Assembly (NCBI RefSeq): GCF_034653275.1
Contig: NZ_JAYEES010000004.1
Location: 186,001-250,000 of the forward strand
DNA length: 64,000 bases
Origin: Nitrospirillum sp034653275
Lineage (GTDB): Bacteria > Pseudomonadota > Alphaproteobacteria > Azospirillales > Azospirillaceae
Direction of reading: 5' to 3'
The notes under the pieces are model-generated. The model had not been told where the DNA came from. It did not search any database and saw nothing but the letters and a program-made list of their open reading frames with translations. The translations under genes and the position numbers were made by a program. Below, in pieces: positions 8,609 through 18,500 of the stretch (its first letter is position 1; each line of letters opens with the position of its first letter).

Positions 8609-9514
8609 CTACACGCCCGAGGGCGCGGCCAGCTCCGCCTTGATCCAGGCGCGGAAGGCCGCCACCTCCGGCCGGTTGCGGCCAGCCCGTCCGGTGATCA
8701 GCCAATAGCCGGTGCGGATGGGCTTGGGTGGGCCCAGCACGGCCACCAGGCGGCCGGTGGCCAAGTCGGTGTCCACCAGGGGCAGGCGGCCCATGGCCAC
8801 GCCCAGGCCGCTGGCCGCGGCCTCCAGCGCCATGTGCACCGTGTCGAACCGGGCACCCCGGGTCAGGGTGTTCGACTCCACCCCGGCCAGCGCCGCCCAC
8901 GCGGCCCACTCCTCCGTCACGCTGTCGACGTGCAGCAGGGGCAGGGACTCCAGGTCGGTGGGGACCGTCACGCGCGCCGCCAGGGCGGGGGCGCAGACCG
9001 GCACCAACGCCTCCCGCACCAGACAGGCGGCGTACAAGTCGGCGCCTTCGTCCGGCCGCCAGTCATCCTGGCGCATGCGGATGGCCACGTCGACACCGTC
9101 GCGCAGCAGATCCGCCGGGCGCTGGCTGGTGTCCAGGGTCAGGGTGATGTCCGCATGCCGGTCGCGGAAACGGGGCAGGCGGGGCACAAGCCAGCGCAGG
9201 CCGAACGTGGGCGCCACGCTGACCGCCAGCCGGCCGCTGGGTGCGCGGCCCGGCAGGCTGGCCGTGGCCACGGCCAGCCGCTCCAGCAGGCCGCGCACCT
9301 CGGGCAGATAGGCCGCACCCGCCGGCGTCAGGGCCAGGCTGCGGTGCCCGCGCATGAACAGCGGGGTGCCCAGCCAATCCTCCAGCGTCTGCAGCGCGTG
9401 GCTGACGGCACTGGGCGTCAGGTTCAATTCCGCCGCCGCCTGCTTGAAGCTGAGATGGCGGCCCGCGGCCTCGAAGGGGCGCAGGGTGCTCAGCGGCGGC
9501 AGGTGGTAGGGCAT
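8609..9514 (-). CDS. LysR-family transcriptional regulator (GcvA-like)
   Basis: The 301-residue protein has an N-terminal winged helix-turn-helix (LSFKQAAAELNLTPSAVSHALQTLEDWLG) and a C-terminal LysR substrate domain with the GcvA-type pattern (SVAPTFGLRWLVPRL; DVAIRM; SGLGVAMGRLPLV). It is convergent with the enoyl-CoA hydratase gene, so that gene is not its obvious divergent target. A dyad starts 8 bp before its start codon, consistent with autoregulation. The effector is unknown. Confidence 0.88.
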   Translation of the reverse strand: MPYHLPPLSTLRPFEAAGRHLSFKQAAAELNLTPSAVSHALQTLEDWLGTPLFMRGHRSLALTPAGAAYLPEVRGLLERLAVATASLPGRAPSGRLAVSVAPTFGLRWLVPRLPRFRDRHADITLTLDTSQRPADLLRDGVDVAIRMRQDDWRPDEGADLYAACLVREALVPVCAPALAARVTVPTDLESLPLLHVDSVTEEWAAWAALAGVESNTLTRGARFDTVHMALEAAASGLGVAMGRLPLVDTDLATGRLVAVLGPPKPIRTGYWLITGRAGRNRPEVAAFRAWIKAELAAPSGV

Positions 9515-9522
9515 GGCGGCGG

Positions 9523-9542
9523 CTCATCCATTGTCGGATGAG
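9523..9542. promoter_or_regulatory. Candidate autoregulatory site of the LysR gene
   Basis: CTCATCC and GGATGAG form a 7-bp inverted repeat with a 6-base spacer, immediately upstream of the LysR start codon. Position and symmetry suit an operator; identity is inferred. Confidence 0.35.
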
Positions 9543-9552
9543 GATAGTTCAT

Positions 9553-9581
9553 CCGTGGGGCGGCACGCCACCGCCCCACGG
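9553..9581. terminator. Hairpin between murA and the LysR gene
   Basis: A perfect 11-bp GC-rich stem (CCGTGGGGCGG/CCGCCCCACGG) has a 7-base loop and lies 13 bp past the murA stop codon. The T-rich flank (ATTTCTTTC) is on the plus side, so for the minus-strand murA transcript it is an imperfect intrinsic terminator. Confidence 0.5.
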
Positions 9582-9594
9582 ATTTCTTTCCGGC

Positions 9595-10878
<1,284 letters not shown>

Positions 10879-11015
10879 GGGGAAGGGCCGATCGGTTCGA
10901 ACGTGCCGGCTTTAGGCCCTGTCTTGGGGGCGGTGCCGGCTGAATGGGTGATGGCGTAGGCGTATGGCGGAATTGGGGCGGCTGTCCCCCGCCGGATGTC
11001 AATGCCGGGCGGGGC

Positions 11016-11570
11016 TCACAGGCGGGGCAGGGTCACGCCGCGCTGGCCCATGTATTTGCCCGAGCGGTCGGCATAGGACGTCTCGCAGATGGTGTCGCCC
11101 TTCAGGAACAGGAACTGGCACAGGCCCTCGTTGGCGTAGACCTTGGCGGGCAGGGGCGTGGTGTTGCTGATCTCCAGCGTCACGTGGCCTTCCCACTCCG
11201 GCTCCAGCGGCGTGACGTTCACGATCAGGCCACAGCGGGCATAGGTGCTCTTGCCCAGGCAGATCACCAGCACATCGCGGGGCACGCGGAAATACTCCAC
11301 CGTGCGCGCCAGCGCGAAGCTGTTGGGCGGGATGACGCAGACGTCGGTCTTGCGGTCCACGAAGCTGGCGTCGTCGAAGCGCTTGGGGTCGACGATGGCG
11401 CTGTCGACGTTGGTGAAAATCTTAAACTCGTCCGCCACCCGCGCGTCATAGCCGTAGGAGGACAGGCCGTAGGAGATGACACCCTCGCGCTTCTGCGCCT
11501 CCACGAACGGTTCGATCATGCCCCGGTTCTGCGCCATGTCGCGGATCCAGGTGTCGGGCATGATGGCCAT
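11016..11570 (-). CDS. dcd: dCTP deaminase
   Basis: Dcd converts dCTP to dUTP, feeding dTMP synthesis. At 184 residues it has the normal length. The phosphate-binding motif CLGKSTYARCG (residues about 104-114) and the catalytic Glu133 in VTLEISN are present, as are the closing GKYMGQRG residues. It lies upstream of murA on the same strand. A 17-bp perfect inverted repeat sits 78 bp upstream of the start. Confidence 0.96.
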   Translation of the reverse strand: MAIMPDTWIRDMAQNRGMIEPFVEAQKREGVISYGLSSYGYDARVADEFKIFTNVDSAIVDPKRFDDASFVDRKTDVCVIPPNSFALARTVEYFRVPRDVLVICLGKSTYARCGLIVNVTPLEPEWEGHVTLEISNTTPLPAKVYANEGLCQFLFLKGDTICETSYADRSGKYMGQRGVTLPRL

Positions 11571-11647
11571 GGGCGTCGCTCCTGCGGTCGATGGGTTCCA
11601 TGTATCGCGCGATGCAATACGTATTGCTCTTCTTAGACCCTCCCCGT

Positions 11648-11684
11648 CCGCCGCTCAAGGTGACTCTGTCACCTTGAGCGGCGG
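11648..11684. terminator. Perfect 17-bp inverted repeat between dcd and a small gene
   Basis: Two 17-bp arms (CCGCCGCTCAAGGTGAC and its exact complement) surround the loop TCT. It lies downstream of the 51-residue gene and upstream of dcd, both on the minus strand. A terminator for the small gene is the simplest reading. The minus-strand flank is GGACGGGGAGGG without a T run, so a protein-binding or RNA-stability role is also possible. Confidence 0.5.
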
Positions 11685-11740
11685 GGATACGCACCAGGAA
11701 TGGGCGCCGGTACGGGGCCATACCCACCACATCTGGGAAC

Positions 11741-11896
11741 TCACTCGGTTTCGGCCACCGGGCCGTCGGTTGCGTCCTCCCGCTCGCGCGATTGGGCCTT
11801 GCGGCGGCGCAGGTTTTCGCGCAGGGCGGCGGCCAGGCGTTCCTCCCGGGTCATGGTCTTATCGGCGCCGGGTTTCGCGGGCGGCTTGTCGGTCAT
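11741..11896 (-). CDS. Conserved small basic protein, 51 residues
   Basis: The frame starts at ATG 11896 (MTDKPPAKPGADKTMTREER) and ends with TGA at 11741. The middle, REERLAAALRENLRRRKAQ, is a strongly basic amphipathic helix, and the tail is acidic. From memory, similar short proteins with an R-x-N-L-R-R-R-K-A-Q core are common in alphaproteobacteria and have no assigned function. The basic helix suggests contact with RNA or the ribosome, which is inference only. It lies upstream of dcd on the same strand. Confidence 0.7.
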   Translation of the reverse strand: MTDKPPAKPGADKTMTREERLAAALRENLRRRKAQSREREDATDGPVAETE

Positions 11897-12119
11897 GGGG
11901 CGGTGTTACTCCTAAGGGGCCAGGCTGATGGTGGACGTCCTGGCCTTTGCCCTATCGCGGGGTCCCGAAAATAGGCGCAGAATGGCGGGACGCCAAGGGG
12001 TTCGACCCCGGGGGACGGCAGGGCGTGGAACCCCCCGATCAAAATTCTTTCATTTTCTTCGCTCAAAAGGCTTGCATCCCCTCCGCCCCTGTGGCAATTA
12101 CCCCGCCCACCGGACGGGC

Positions 12120-12194
<75 letters not shown>

Positions 12195-12467
12195 TCCGAA
12201 CCTCCCTTAAAATCAGATACTTATGTTCGCGTCGCCCATCAGGGCGAAGGCGCGGCCAATTGTCGTTTCCCATGAACAATCATGGAACGGCACCGGTATC
12301 CTGGTGGAAAATCCGCGCACCCGTGAGTCCCCGCCCATGGCGCCGGGCCGATGGTGGCGGCCGATGGTGGCGAAGGTTCACATCGGCGCCATAATCGCTT
12401 CCGACACTCGGACGGTCCTCGGCGGCATCCGCCGCTTTCCCGAGCCTTCATCAGCCCGGAGACATCC

Positions 12468-13877
12468 ATGCCCGATCTCGCCGCCCTGCGCGCCCTGCCC
12501 GCCGACAAGCGCAAGGAGGCCGGCAAGGCCCTGCGCGACGCCGCCCCCCGTTCCGGCAACGCCGCCCTGCCGCCGCTGAAGGACCGGGGCGACCCTGTCG
12601 CGCTGCTGGTGGCGACCTCCGCCACGCGCATCCAGTCGTTGCTGCCCGTGCGCTGGGCCCGCATGGTGGCCGGCCCCTTCACCTTCCTGCGCGGGGCGGC
12701 GTCGGTCATGGCCCGCGACCTGGCCCAACTGCCCGTCAGCGGCATTCGCGTCCAAGCCTCAGGCGATTGCCATCTGATGAACTTCGGCGTTTACGCCAGC
12801 CCCGAGGGCCGGCCCGTCTTCGACCTCAACGACTTTGACGAGACGCAGTCGGCGCCCTTTGAATGGGATGTGAAGCGGCTGGCCGCCTCGCTGGTGCTGG
12901 CGGCCCAGGACGCGGGGCATACGCCTGGTGCCGCCAAGGACATGGCGCGCGCCGCCGTCACCGCCTATCGCCTGCGCATGGGGGAACTGGCGGCGCTGGA
13001 TCCCCTGACCGCCTGGTCCAGCCGGGTGGATATCACCGCCATGGCCCAGGGCATCAACGACGAGGCCACACGCGCCAAGGAGATGGATCTGTTGGCCAAG
13101 GCGGCCGCCACCCCGTCCGCCGGCGACGACTTTCCCCGCCTGGCCCAGGGTGATGGATGCCAGGCCCGCATCCGCGACGCTCCGCCGCTCATCTACCATT
13201 TTGATGAAGAGACGGACCGCCAGGGCCAGGCGGCGCTGCGCGCCCGCGCGCTGTTCACCCGCTACCGGGACACCCTGCCGGAGGAACGCCGCTTCCTCAT
13301 CGACCGCTATCGGCTGGCCGACGTGGCCTTCAAGGTCGTGGGGGTCGGTTCCGTCGGCACCTTCTGCGCCATCGGCCTGTTTGTCGATCCTGATGGACAC
13401 CCCTTGTTCCTGCAGGTGAAGGAGGCGACCGCGTCGGTGCTGGCGCCCTACGCCGGCGCTTCGCCTTACGCCAACCAGGGTCAGCGGGTGGTGGTGGGTC
13501 AGCGGACCCTGCAGACGGTCAGCGACGGGTTCCTGGGATGGGCGGCGGATGAGGCCGGACGCCATTTCTATATCCGCCAGCTGAAGGACCGGCGGCTGGC
13601 GTCGGCCGGCACGCTGATGGAAGACGACCGGCTGGATTTCTACGCCACCCTGTGCGGCACGACGCTGGCGCGTGCCCACGCCCGGTCCGGTGACGCGGCG
13701 TTGATCGCGGGCTATCTCGGCAATTCCGGGACTTTCGACGACGCGGTGGCCGACTTCGCCGCCGGCTATGCCGAGATCAGCGCCGCTGACCACAGGCTGT
13801 TGAAGCAGGCCGTGGCCGATGGCCGGCTGGAGGTGGCGGATCTGCCGCGCAAGGCCAAGGGGAAAAAGGCGGGATGA
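12468..13877 (+). CDS. DUF2252 domain protein
   Basis: The 469-residue protein carries the DUF2252 signatures: a GDCHLMNFG block near residue 101, FDLNDFDET shortly after, WDVKRLAASL, and a late block DFYATLCGTTLARAHARSG. This family has a kinase-like or phosphotransferase-like fold by remote similarity, but its reaction is not known. No signal peptide is visible, so it is probably cytosolic. The ATG at 12468 follows GGAGA; the frame is open further upstream but the sequence there is not protein-like. Confidence 0.85.
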   Translation: MPDLAALRALPADKRKEAGKALRDAAPRSGNAALPPLKDRGDPVALLVATSATRIQSLLPVRWARMVAGPFTFLRGAASVMARDLAQLPVSGIRVQASGDCHLMNFGVYASPEGRPVFDLNDFDETQSAPFEWDVKRLAASLVLAAQDAGHTPGAAKDMARAAVTAYRLRMGELAALDPLTAWSSRVDITAMAQGINDEATRAKEMDLLAKAAATPSAGDDFPRLAQGDGCQARIRDAPPLIYHFDEETDRQGQAALRARALFTRYRDTLPEERRFLIDRYRLADVAFKVVGVGSVGTFCAIGLFVDPDGHPLFLQVKEATASVLAPYAGASPYANQGQRVVVGQRTLQTVSDGFLGWAADEAGRHFYIRQLKDRRLASAGTLMEDDRLDFYATLCGTTLARAHARSGDAALIAGYLGNSGTFDDAVADFAAGYAEISAADHRLLKQAVADGRLEVADLPRKAKGKKAG

Positions 13878-14104
13878 TCAGCGCCCGTTCCTTCCAATTC
13901 GGCAACCGTCGCGTTTTTGCCCCGATTCGCCTTTTCCGTGCGCCGCGCGCACCCAGGCGGTGCGACAATTTGTCTGTCTGGTCGGTCAGAAAACAGTCAC
14001 GAAACCTGACCATTTGATCAAGTTCTGGGCGAATTCGCCACTGCGAAGCGCAAAGGACGTACTGCAACCGACCTTTTCTCCCAGCGCCTTGAAACTGCAA
14101 CACT

Positions 14105-14134
14105 CCAATGTTAGTGCAGGTGCACAAACATTGG
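14105..14134. promoter_or_regulatory. 30-bp near-perfect dyad upstream of the TonB receptor gene
   Basis: Two 15-base arms, CCAATGTTAGTGCAG and GTGCACAAACATTGG, are complementary at 13 of 15 positions. The site ends 53 bp before the receptor start codon, within the 310-bp gap 13878-14187. The size and an ATGTT core are reminiscent of LacI-type operators that control TonB receptors in other alphaproteobacteria. A 5'-leader hairpin is the alternative. I see no other feature in the gap. Confidence 0.5.
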
Positions 14135-14187
14135 TTGGCGACCCCTTGGGAAGCAGGGCGCCGGTAGGAAAAGATCGGGGGATTCTC

Positions 14188-16596
14188 ATGACGACTTTCA
14201 CGCCGGGCGGCGTTGCCGCCCGCGAACGCTCGCGCCTGCGCCGCATCCTGCTGGCGGGGGCCGCCCTCAACGTGATGGTGTGCGGGGGCGCCATGGCGCA
14301 GGAGGCCTCGTCGGCCGGCGACGTGGAAACCATCCTGATCACCGGCGGTCGCCCCGTGAGCGCCACCGGCCAGATCACGATGCAGGAGGCGCCGAAGTCC
14401 GCGTCTTCCGTCACGCAGAAGTTCATCCAGGACCAGCCCGCGGCGGCCAACCCCTTCCAGCTGATCAACCTGGCGCCGGGCGTGAACTCCAACGGCCGTG
14501 ACGCCACCGGCACCGGCCGTGGCGCCATCTCCGTCCGCGGCTTCCAGTCCAACCAGATCGGCCTGATCCTGGATGGCGTGCCGGTCAACGACAGCGGCAC
14601 CTTCAACGTCTACCCGCAGGAATACATCGACGCCGAGAACCTGTCCCAGGTCTACATCATGCAGGGTGCCGGCGACGCCGACACGCCCAACGTGGGTGAG
14701 ACGGGCGGCAACATCGGCATGGTCATCCAGAAGCCGTCCGACGATTTCCATGTGACGCTGCAGCAGGCGCTGGGCGACAACAACCTGCGCCGCGAGTTCG
14801 TGCGCGTGGACACCGGCGACATCGGCTTCCGCACCAAGGCCTTCATCTCCTACTCCAACGCCGAGGTGGACGTGTGGCGCGGCGAGGGCACGACCAAGCG
14901 CCAGCATGTCGACGCCTCCATCGCGCACGACATCGGCGACAGCAGCCGCATCGCGCTCAGCGCCTTCTACAACACGGCTGAGACCTATTCGTACCAGGCG
15001 CTGACCAAGGCGCAGATCGCCCAGTACGGCTATGACTTCAACTTCGCCACCGCCTTCGCCCCCACCGCCCCGGCGGCGACCGGCACGGTGCAGAACGACA
15101 ACAACGGCCCGCTGCTGACCCAGCGCTCCAACTACTACAAGCTGGCGACCAATCCGTTCGAGAACCTGGTGGTGTCGGTGAAGGGTAACTTCGCCCTGAC
15201 CGACAGCCTGCGTCTCGATGTCCAGCCCTACCTCTGGTACGGCTTCGGCGGCGGCGGCACCGCCGGCTATTTCTCCGAGACCAACGCGGCGCAGTTCGGC
15301 GTTCCAGGCCAGGCGTTCAAGGGCATCGACCTGAACGGCGACCACGACACGCTGGACAACAAGCTGTTCTACAACCTCTTCGCCCAGCAGCAGATGCGCC
15401 CGGGCTTCGTCACCCGTGGCAAGTGGACCTATGGCCACAATGAACTGGTGGTGGGCTTCCAGTACGAAACCGGCAAGCTGCGCGAATGGAAGCCGCTGCT
15501 GTCGGTGGACGCCAACGGCAACCCGGTCAGCCTTTGGCCCGACCTCTATAACGAGCATGTGTTCCGCGCCGACGGCAGCGTGGTCCGCACCCAGGACCAG
15601 AAGACGACGACGGAAGTGGTGCGGCCCTTCGTGGTCGACACCCTGAACCTGTTCGATGACAAGCTGGCGCTCAGCGTTGGCCTGCAGCATTCGCAGATCA
15701 ACCGCAGCGGCATCAACTACCTGCCGCTCAGCTTGCGCACCGCCAATGCCAGCGCCATCGCCCCGACCCATCCGGAACTGGATCAGGGCAAGTTCGTGCC
15801 CAGCGCCGGTGCCGTCTATCACATCGACGACAGCAACCAAATCTTCGCGTCGGCCACGCAGACCTTCCGCGCCACCGACAACTCCGCCCTCTACACGCCG
15901 GGCGTGAACCTCTCCACCATCCAGCCGGAAAGCACGGTGGACCTGGAGGCGGGCTACCGCTACGCCGGTGAGTGGTTCATCAGCTCCGTCACCGTCTTCA
16001 ACACCAACTACACCAACCGGCAGCAATCGCTGTTCGACGTCACCGCCAACACCACGGTGTCGAAGAACATCGGCGGCGTCATCATCAAGGGCCTGGAGGC
16101 CGAGGTCGGCACCAAGCCCATCGACGGCTTCTCCGCCTACCTGTCGACCGCCTACACCCAGAGCCACCTGAAGAACGATCTGTACGTCGGCCTGGCCAAC
16201 GGCTCGACGGTGCCGCTGCCCACGGCGGGCAAGCAACTCACGGACACGCCGGAATGGCTGGTCTCTTCCCTGCTGCGGTATGAGCGGGACAGCTACTTCG
16301 CCCAGATCCAGGGCAAGTACACGGCCCACCGCTTCAGCACCCTGACCAATGATGAAGAGGTGCCGTCGTTCTACACCTTCGACGTCGCGGCCGGGTACAC
16401 CCTGCCGGAAGCGCTGACCGGCCGGTTCGCCACCAAGCTGGTGCTGTCGGTCACGAACCTGTTCGACAAGCGCTACCTGGGTGGCATCAACTTCGGCAAC
16501 AACGCCCAGTCCTACAATGGCGTCGCGGCCAACCTGCCCAGCTACCAGCCGGCGCCGCCGCGCTTCATCTCCGCCAAGATGACGGTCACCTATTGA
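14188..16596 (+). CDS. TonB-dependent outer-membrane receptor
   Basis: The 802-residue protein has a long signal peptide ending near AMAQ, a TonB-box-like ETILITG, a plug domain (NPFQLINLAPGVNS, ISVRGFQSNQIGLILDGVP) and a 22-strand-type barrel. The barrel ends ISAKMTVTY with the terminal aromatic residue typical of outer-membrane proteins. It would import a scarce ligand using TonB/ExbBD energy. The ligand is unknown; no siderophore genes or transporter are adjacent. The ATG at 14188 follows GGGG; the frame is open far upstream but without export features. Confidence 0.9.
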   Translation: MTTFTPGGVAARERSRLRRILLAGAALNVMVCGGAMAQEASSAGDVETILITGGRPVSATGQITMQEAPKSASSVTQKFIQDQPAAANPFQLINLAPGVNSNGRDATGTGRGAISVRGFQSNQIGLILDGVPVNDSGTFNVYPQEYIDAENLSQVYIMQGAGDADTPNVGETGGNIGMVIQKPSDDFHVTLQQALGDNNLRREFVRVDTGDIGFRTKAFISYSNAEVDVWRGEGTTKRQHVDASIAHDIGDSSRIALSAFYNTAETYSYQALTKAQIAQYGYDFNFATAFAPTAPAATGTVQNDNNGPLLTQRSNYYKLATNPFENLVVSVKGNFALTDSLRLDVQPYLWYGFGGGGTAGYFSETNAAQFGVPGQAFKGIDLNGDHDTLDNKLFYNLFAQQQMRPGFVTRGKWTYGHNELVVGFQYETGKLREWKPLLSVDANGNPVSLWPDLYNEHVFRADGSVVRTQDQKTTTEVVRPFVVDTLNLFDDKLALSVGLQHSQINRSGINYLPLSLRTANASAIAPTHPELDQGKFVPSAGAVYHIDDSNQIFASATQTFRATDNSALYTPGVNLSTIQPESTVDLEAGYRYAGEWFISSVTVFNTNYTNRQQSLFDVTANTTVSKNIGGVIIKGLEAEVGTKPIDGFSAYLSTAYTQSHLKNDLYVGLANGSTVPLPTAGKQLTDTPEWLVSSLLRYERDSYFAQIQGKYTAHRFSTLTNDEEVPSFYTFDVAAGYTLPEALTGRFATKLVLSVTNLFDKRYLGGINFGNNAQSYNGVAANLPSYQPAPPRFISAKMTVTY

Positions 16597-16620
16597 TCGT
16601 GGGGTCATAGCAAGTCTGAA

Positions 16621-16652
16621 AGGGGCACCGGTGGCGACGCCGGTGCCCTTTT
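16621..16652 (+). terminator. Intrinsic terminator after the TonB receptor gene
   Basis: GGGCACCGG pairs with CCGGTGCCC (9 bp plus a G-T and G-C extension at the loop), and TTTT follows. Confidence 0.8.
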
Positions 16653-16670
16653 CGTATCAGGGCCGGCATA

Positions 16671-17684
16671 TCAGGGCATGGCATAGCGGCGGTGTAGCTC
16701 CGCCGCCAATTCCCCCATGTGGGCGCGCAGTGCCGGCGGGCCCAGAACCTCCACCGTCAGGCCCAGGCCCAGCAACTGCCGGGCGGTCCATTCGACCGTT
16801 TCCAGAGGGATGTCGGCCTCTGCCCAGCCCTCGGCGTCAGCCGCCCGCAGGGTGGCGGTGATGCGCTCGTTGAAGGCCGGGCCCAAGTTGCGCAGGGATT
16901 TCAAGCCTGCGACCGTGGCCTTCACCCGGGCGGTGCCGGTGTACAGGCCAGCCTCGAAGCTTTGCAGCGATTCCTGCCAATGGGAGGGCAGGTCGAAGTT
17001 CGCCGGCCGGGTGAAGCGCCGGTCCAGCACCGTGTGGGCCAGGATATTGGAGACGCGGTAGGTGCGGGGGCCGCCCGATGGCTTGTCGGCCTCCGCCTGC
17101 GCCGTCTCCACGTGGGACTGGGCGACCAGGTACCAGACGCCGCCTTTCAGGACCAGGCCCAGGGGTTCCACCGTGCGCTCCACGATGCCGGCCCAGCGTT
17201 CATACCGCATGCGGATGATCTGCTCATTCCATACCGCGCGGGCGATGTCGGGCAGGATGTCGACCTTGCCCGCTTCCTGGAACCAGCCCACCGGATCCAG
17301 GTGGATGCGGGCATTCAGGCGCGCGGCCGTCTGGCGCCCCTGTTCGGGCAGGGCGGCCAGCAGTTTCAGCTGGGCGGCGGCCAGGGTGTCGCCCAGGCCC
17401 AGTTCCGCCGCCGGTCCCGGCAGGCCCGCCAGGAACAGGCTCTCCGCCTCCTGCGCCGTCATGCCGGTCAGGCGGGTGCGGTAGCCGTCCAGCAGCTGGA
17501 ATCCCCCGGCGCGTCCCCGGTCGCCATAGACCGGCACGCCGGCGGCGCTCAAGTCGTCGATGTCGCGATAGATGGTACGGACGGTGACCTCAAGCTCATC
17601 GGCCAGGGCCTGGGCGGTCTGGCGACCCCGGGTCTGAAGCAGCATGAGCAGGGAAAGAAGACGGCTGGCGCGCATGAATTTCAA
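16671..17684 (-). CDS. WYL-domain transcriptional regulator (YafY-like)
   Basis: An N-terminal HTH_11-type winged helix (LLSLLMLLQTRGRQTAQALADELEVTVRTIYRDIDDLSAAGVPV) is followed by a WYL domain (residues about 140-330, with VWYLVAQ). The 337-residue length is usual. The WYL domain senses a small molecule or nucleic acid ligand. Starts at 17684 or 17675 are both plausible. It is divergent from an exported protein gene, and the 99-bp gap between them carries two inverted repeats, so it probably controls that gene and itself. Confidence 0.88.
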   Translation of the reverse strand: MKFMRASRLLSLLMLLQTRGRQTAQALADELEVTVRTIYRDIDDLSAAGVPVYGDRGRAGGFQLLDGYRTRLTGMTAQEAESLFLAGLPGPAAELGLGDTLAAAQLKLLAALPEQGRQTAARLNARIHLDPVGWFQEAGKVDILPDIARAVWNEQIIRMRYERWAGIVERTVEPLGLVLKGGVWYLVAQSHVETAQAEADKPSGGPRTYRVSNILAHTVLDRRFTRPANFDLPSHWQESLQSFEAGLYTGTARVKATVAGLKSLRNLGPAFNERITATLRAADAEGWAEADIPLETVEWTARQLLGLGLTVEVLGPPALRAHMGELAAELHRRYAMP

Positions 17685-17698
17685 ACTAGCAGATTATA

Positions 17699-17750
17699 CC
17701 TGACAAAGGATGTCAGGTTTTGTCCGGTAAAGTGCGCTCACCGGACAAAA
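17699..17750. promoter_or_regulatory. Paired operators in the WYL regulator divergent promoter
   Basis: A 7-bp inverted repeat CCTGACA-N5-TGTCAGG (17699-17717) is followed directly by a 10-bp repeat TTTTGTCCGG-N13-CCGGACAAAA (17718-17750). Both lie between divergent start codons. They are good candidates for sites bound by the adjacent WYL regulator. Confidence 0.6.
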
Positions 17751-17783
17751 CGCCCGGTTTTCCCATCGCGGAGGACCGTTCCC

Positions 17784-18425
17784 ATGCACGCCACCAACAC
17801 CCATGCGCCCACCCGCCGCGCCGCCCTGTTGGGCGCCGGCCTCATGGCCTTCGCCCCCGCCCCGGCAGGGGCGGAGCACCTGCCCATCGTCGACCGCCGC
17901 CCGGCCGATCCGGATCAGCCCGACCTGCTGACCGGCGGGTCCGGGGCGGGCGACTTCGACTTCCTGGCCGGCCGCTGGTCGGTGCTGAGCCGCCGCCGGC
18001 TGAACCGCTGGGTGGGCGATGACCGCTGGGATGAGGCGCGGGCCAGCGCCCACGGCCAGGTCATGCTGGGCGGCCTGGCCTGCCTGGATGAGCTGGAACT
18101 GCCGGTCCAGGCGGACCAGCCGGGCGCAGCCGTCACCTTCCGGCTGTACGACCCGGCGGCCCGGCACTGGGCGCTGCACCGGGTGGACGGGCGCACCGGC
18201 ACCTTGCAGGCCCCCCTCACCGGGCGTTTCACCGGGGGCCTGTTCGCCGGCCGGCGGGGCGACTTTCGCGGCCAGGATTTCGATCCGTTGCTGGGCCGGC
18301 CGGTTCTGGCGCGGGTGATCTGGTCGCGCATCACCGCCACCTCCGCCCTATGGGAGCAGGCGTGGTCGGCGGACGAGGGCCGCGGCTGGGAAATCAATTG
18401 GACCCTGGCCTTCACCCGCGCTTGA
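17784..18425 (+). CDS. Exported protein of unknown function, DUF1579-like
   Basis: The 213-residue product has a TRRAALLGAGLMAF signal with a twin-arginine, so Tat export is possible. The mature part contains FDFLAGRWSVLSRRRLNRWVG and later EQAWSADEGRGWEINWTLAFTR. These are typical of DUF1579-like proteins that report a sugar or lipocalin-like beta fold. It is divergent from the WYL regulator and probably its target. The ATG at 17784 follows GAGGA. Function is not known. Confidence 0.7.
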   Translation: MHATNTHAPTRRAALLGAGLMAFAPAPAGAEHLPIVDRRPADPDQPDLLTGGSGAGDFDFLAGRWSVLSRRRLNRWVGDDRWDEARASAHGQVMLGGLACLDELELPVQADQPGAAVTFRLYDPAARHWALHRVDGRTGTLQAPLTGRFTGGLFAGRRGDFRGQDFDPLLGRPVLARVIWSRITATSALWEQAWSADEGRGWEINWTLAFTRA

Positions 18426-18434
18426 CGGGGCTTG

Positions 18435-18457
18435 ACCTCAACTCTTCTTGAGGTTTT
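18435..18457 (+). terminator. Weak intrinsic terminator
   Basis: ACCTCAA and TTGAGGT form a 7-bp stem with a 6-base loop, followed by TTT. It lies 9 bp after the stop codon of the preceding gene. Confidence 0.5.
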
Positions 18458-18500
18458 AGCGTGACCAACAGCTCAAACGACAAGAACAAGGAAAACCACC

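Noticed and set aside
13777..16608. A very long open frame on the minus strand opposite the TonB receptor gene
   Set aside because: It mirrors the codon pattern of the real gene in high-GC DNA. The translation is His/Val/Gly-rich without domains, and the plus strand encodes a clear receptor.
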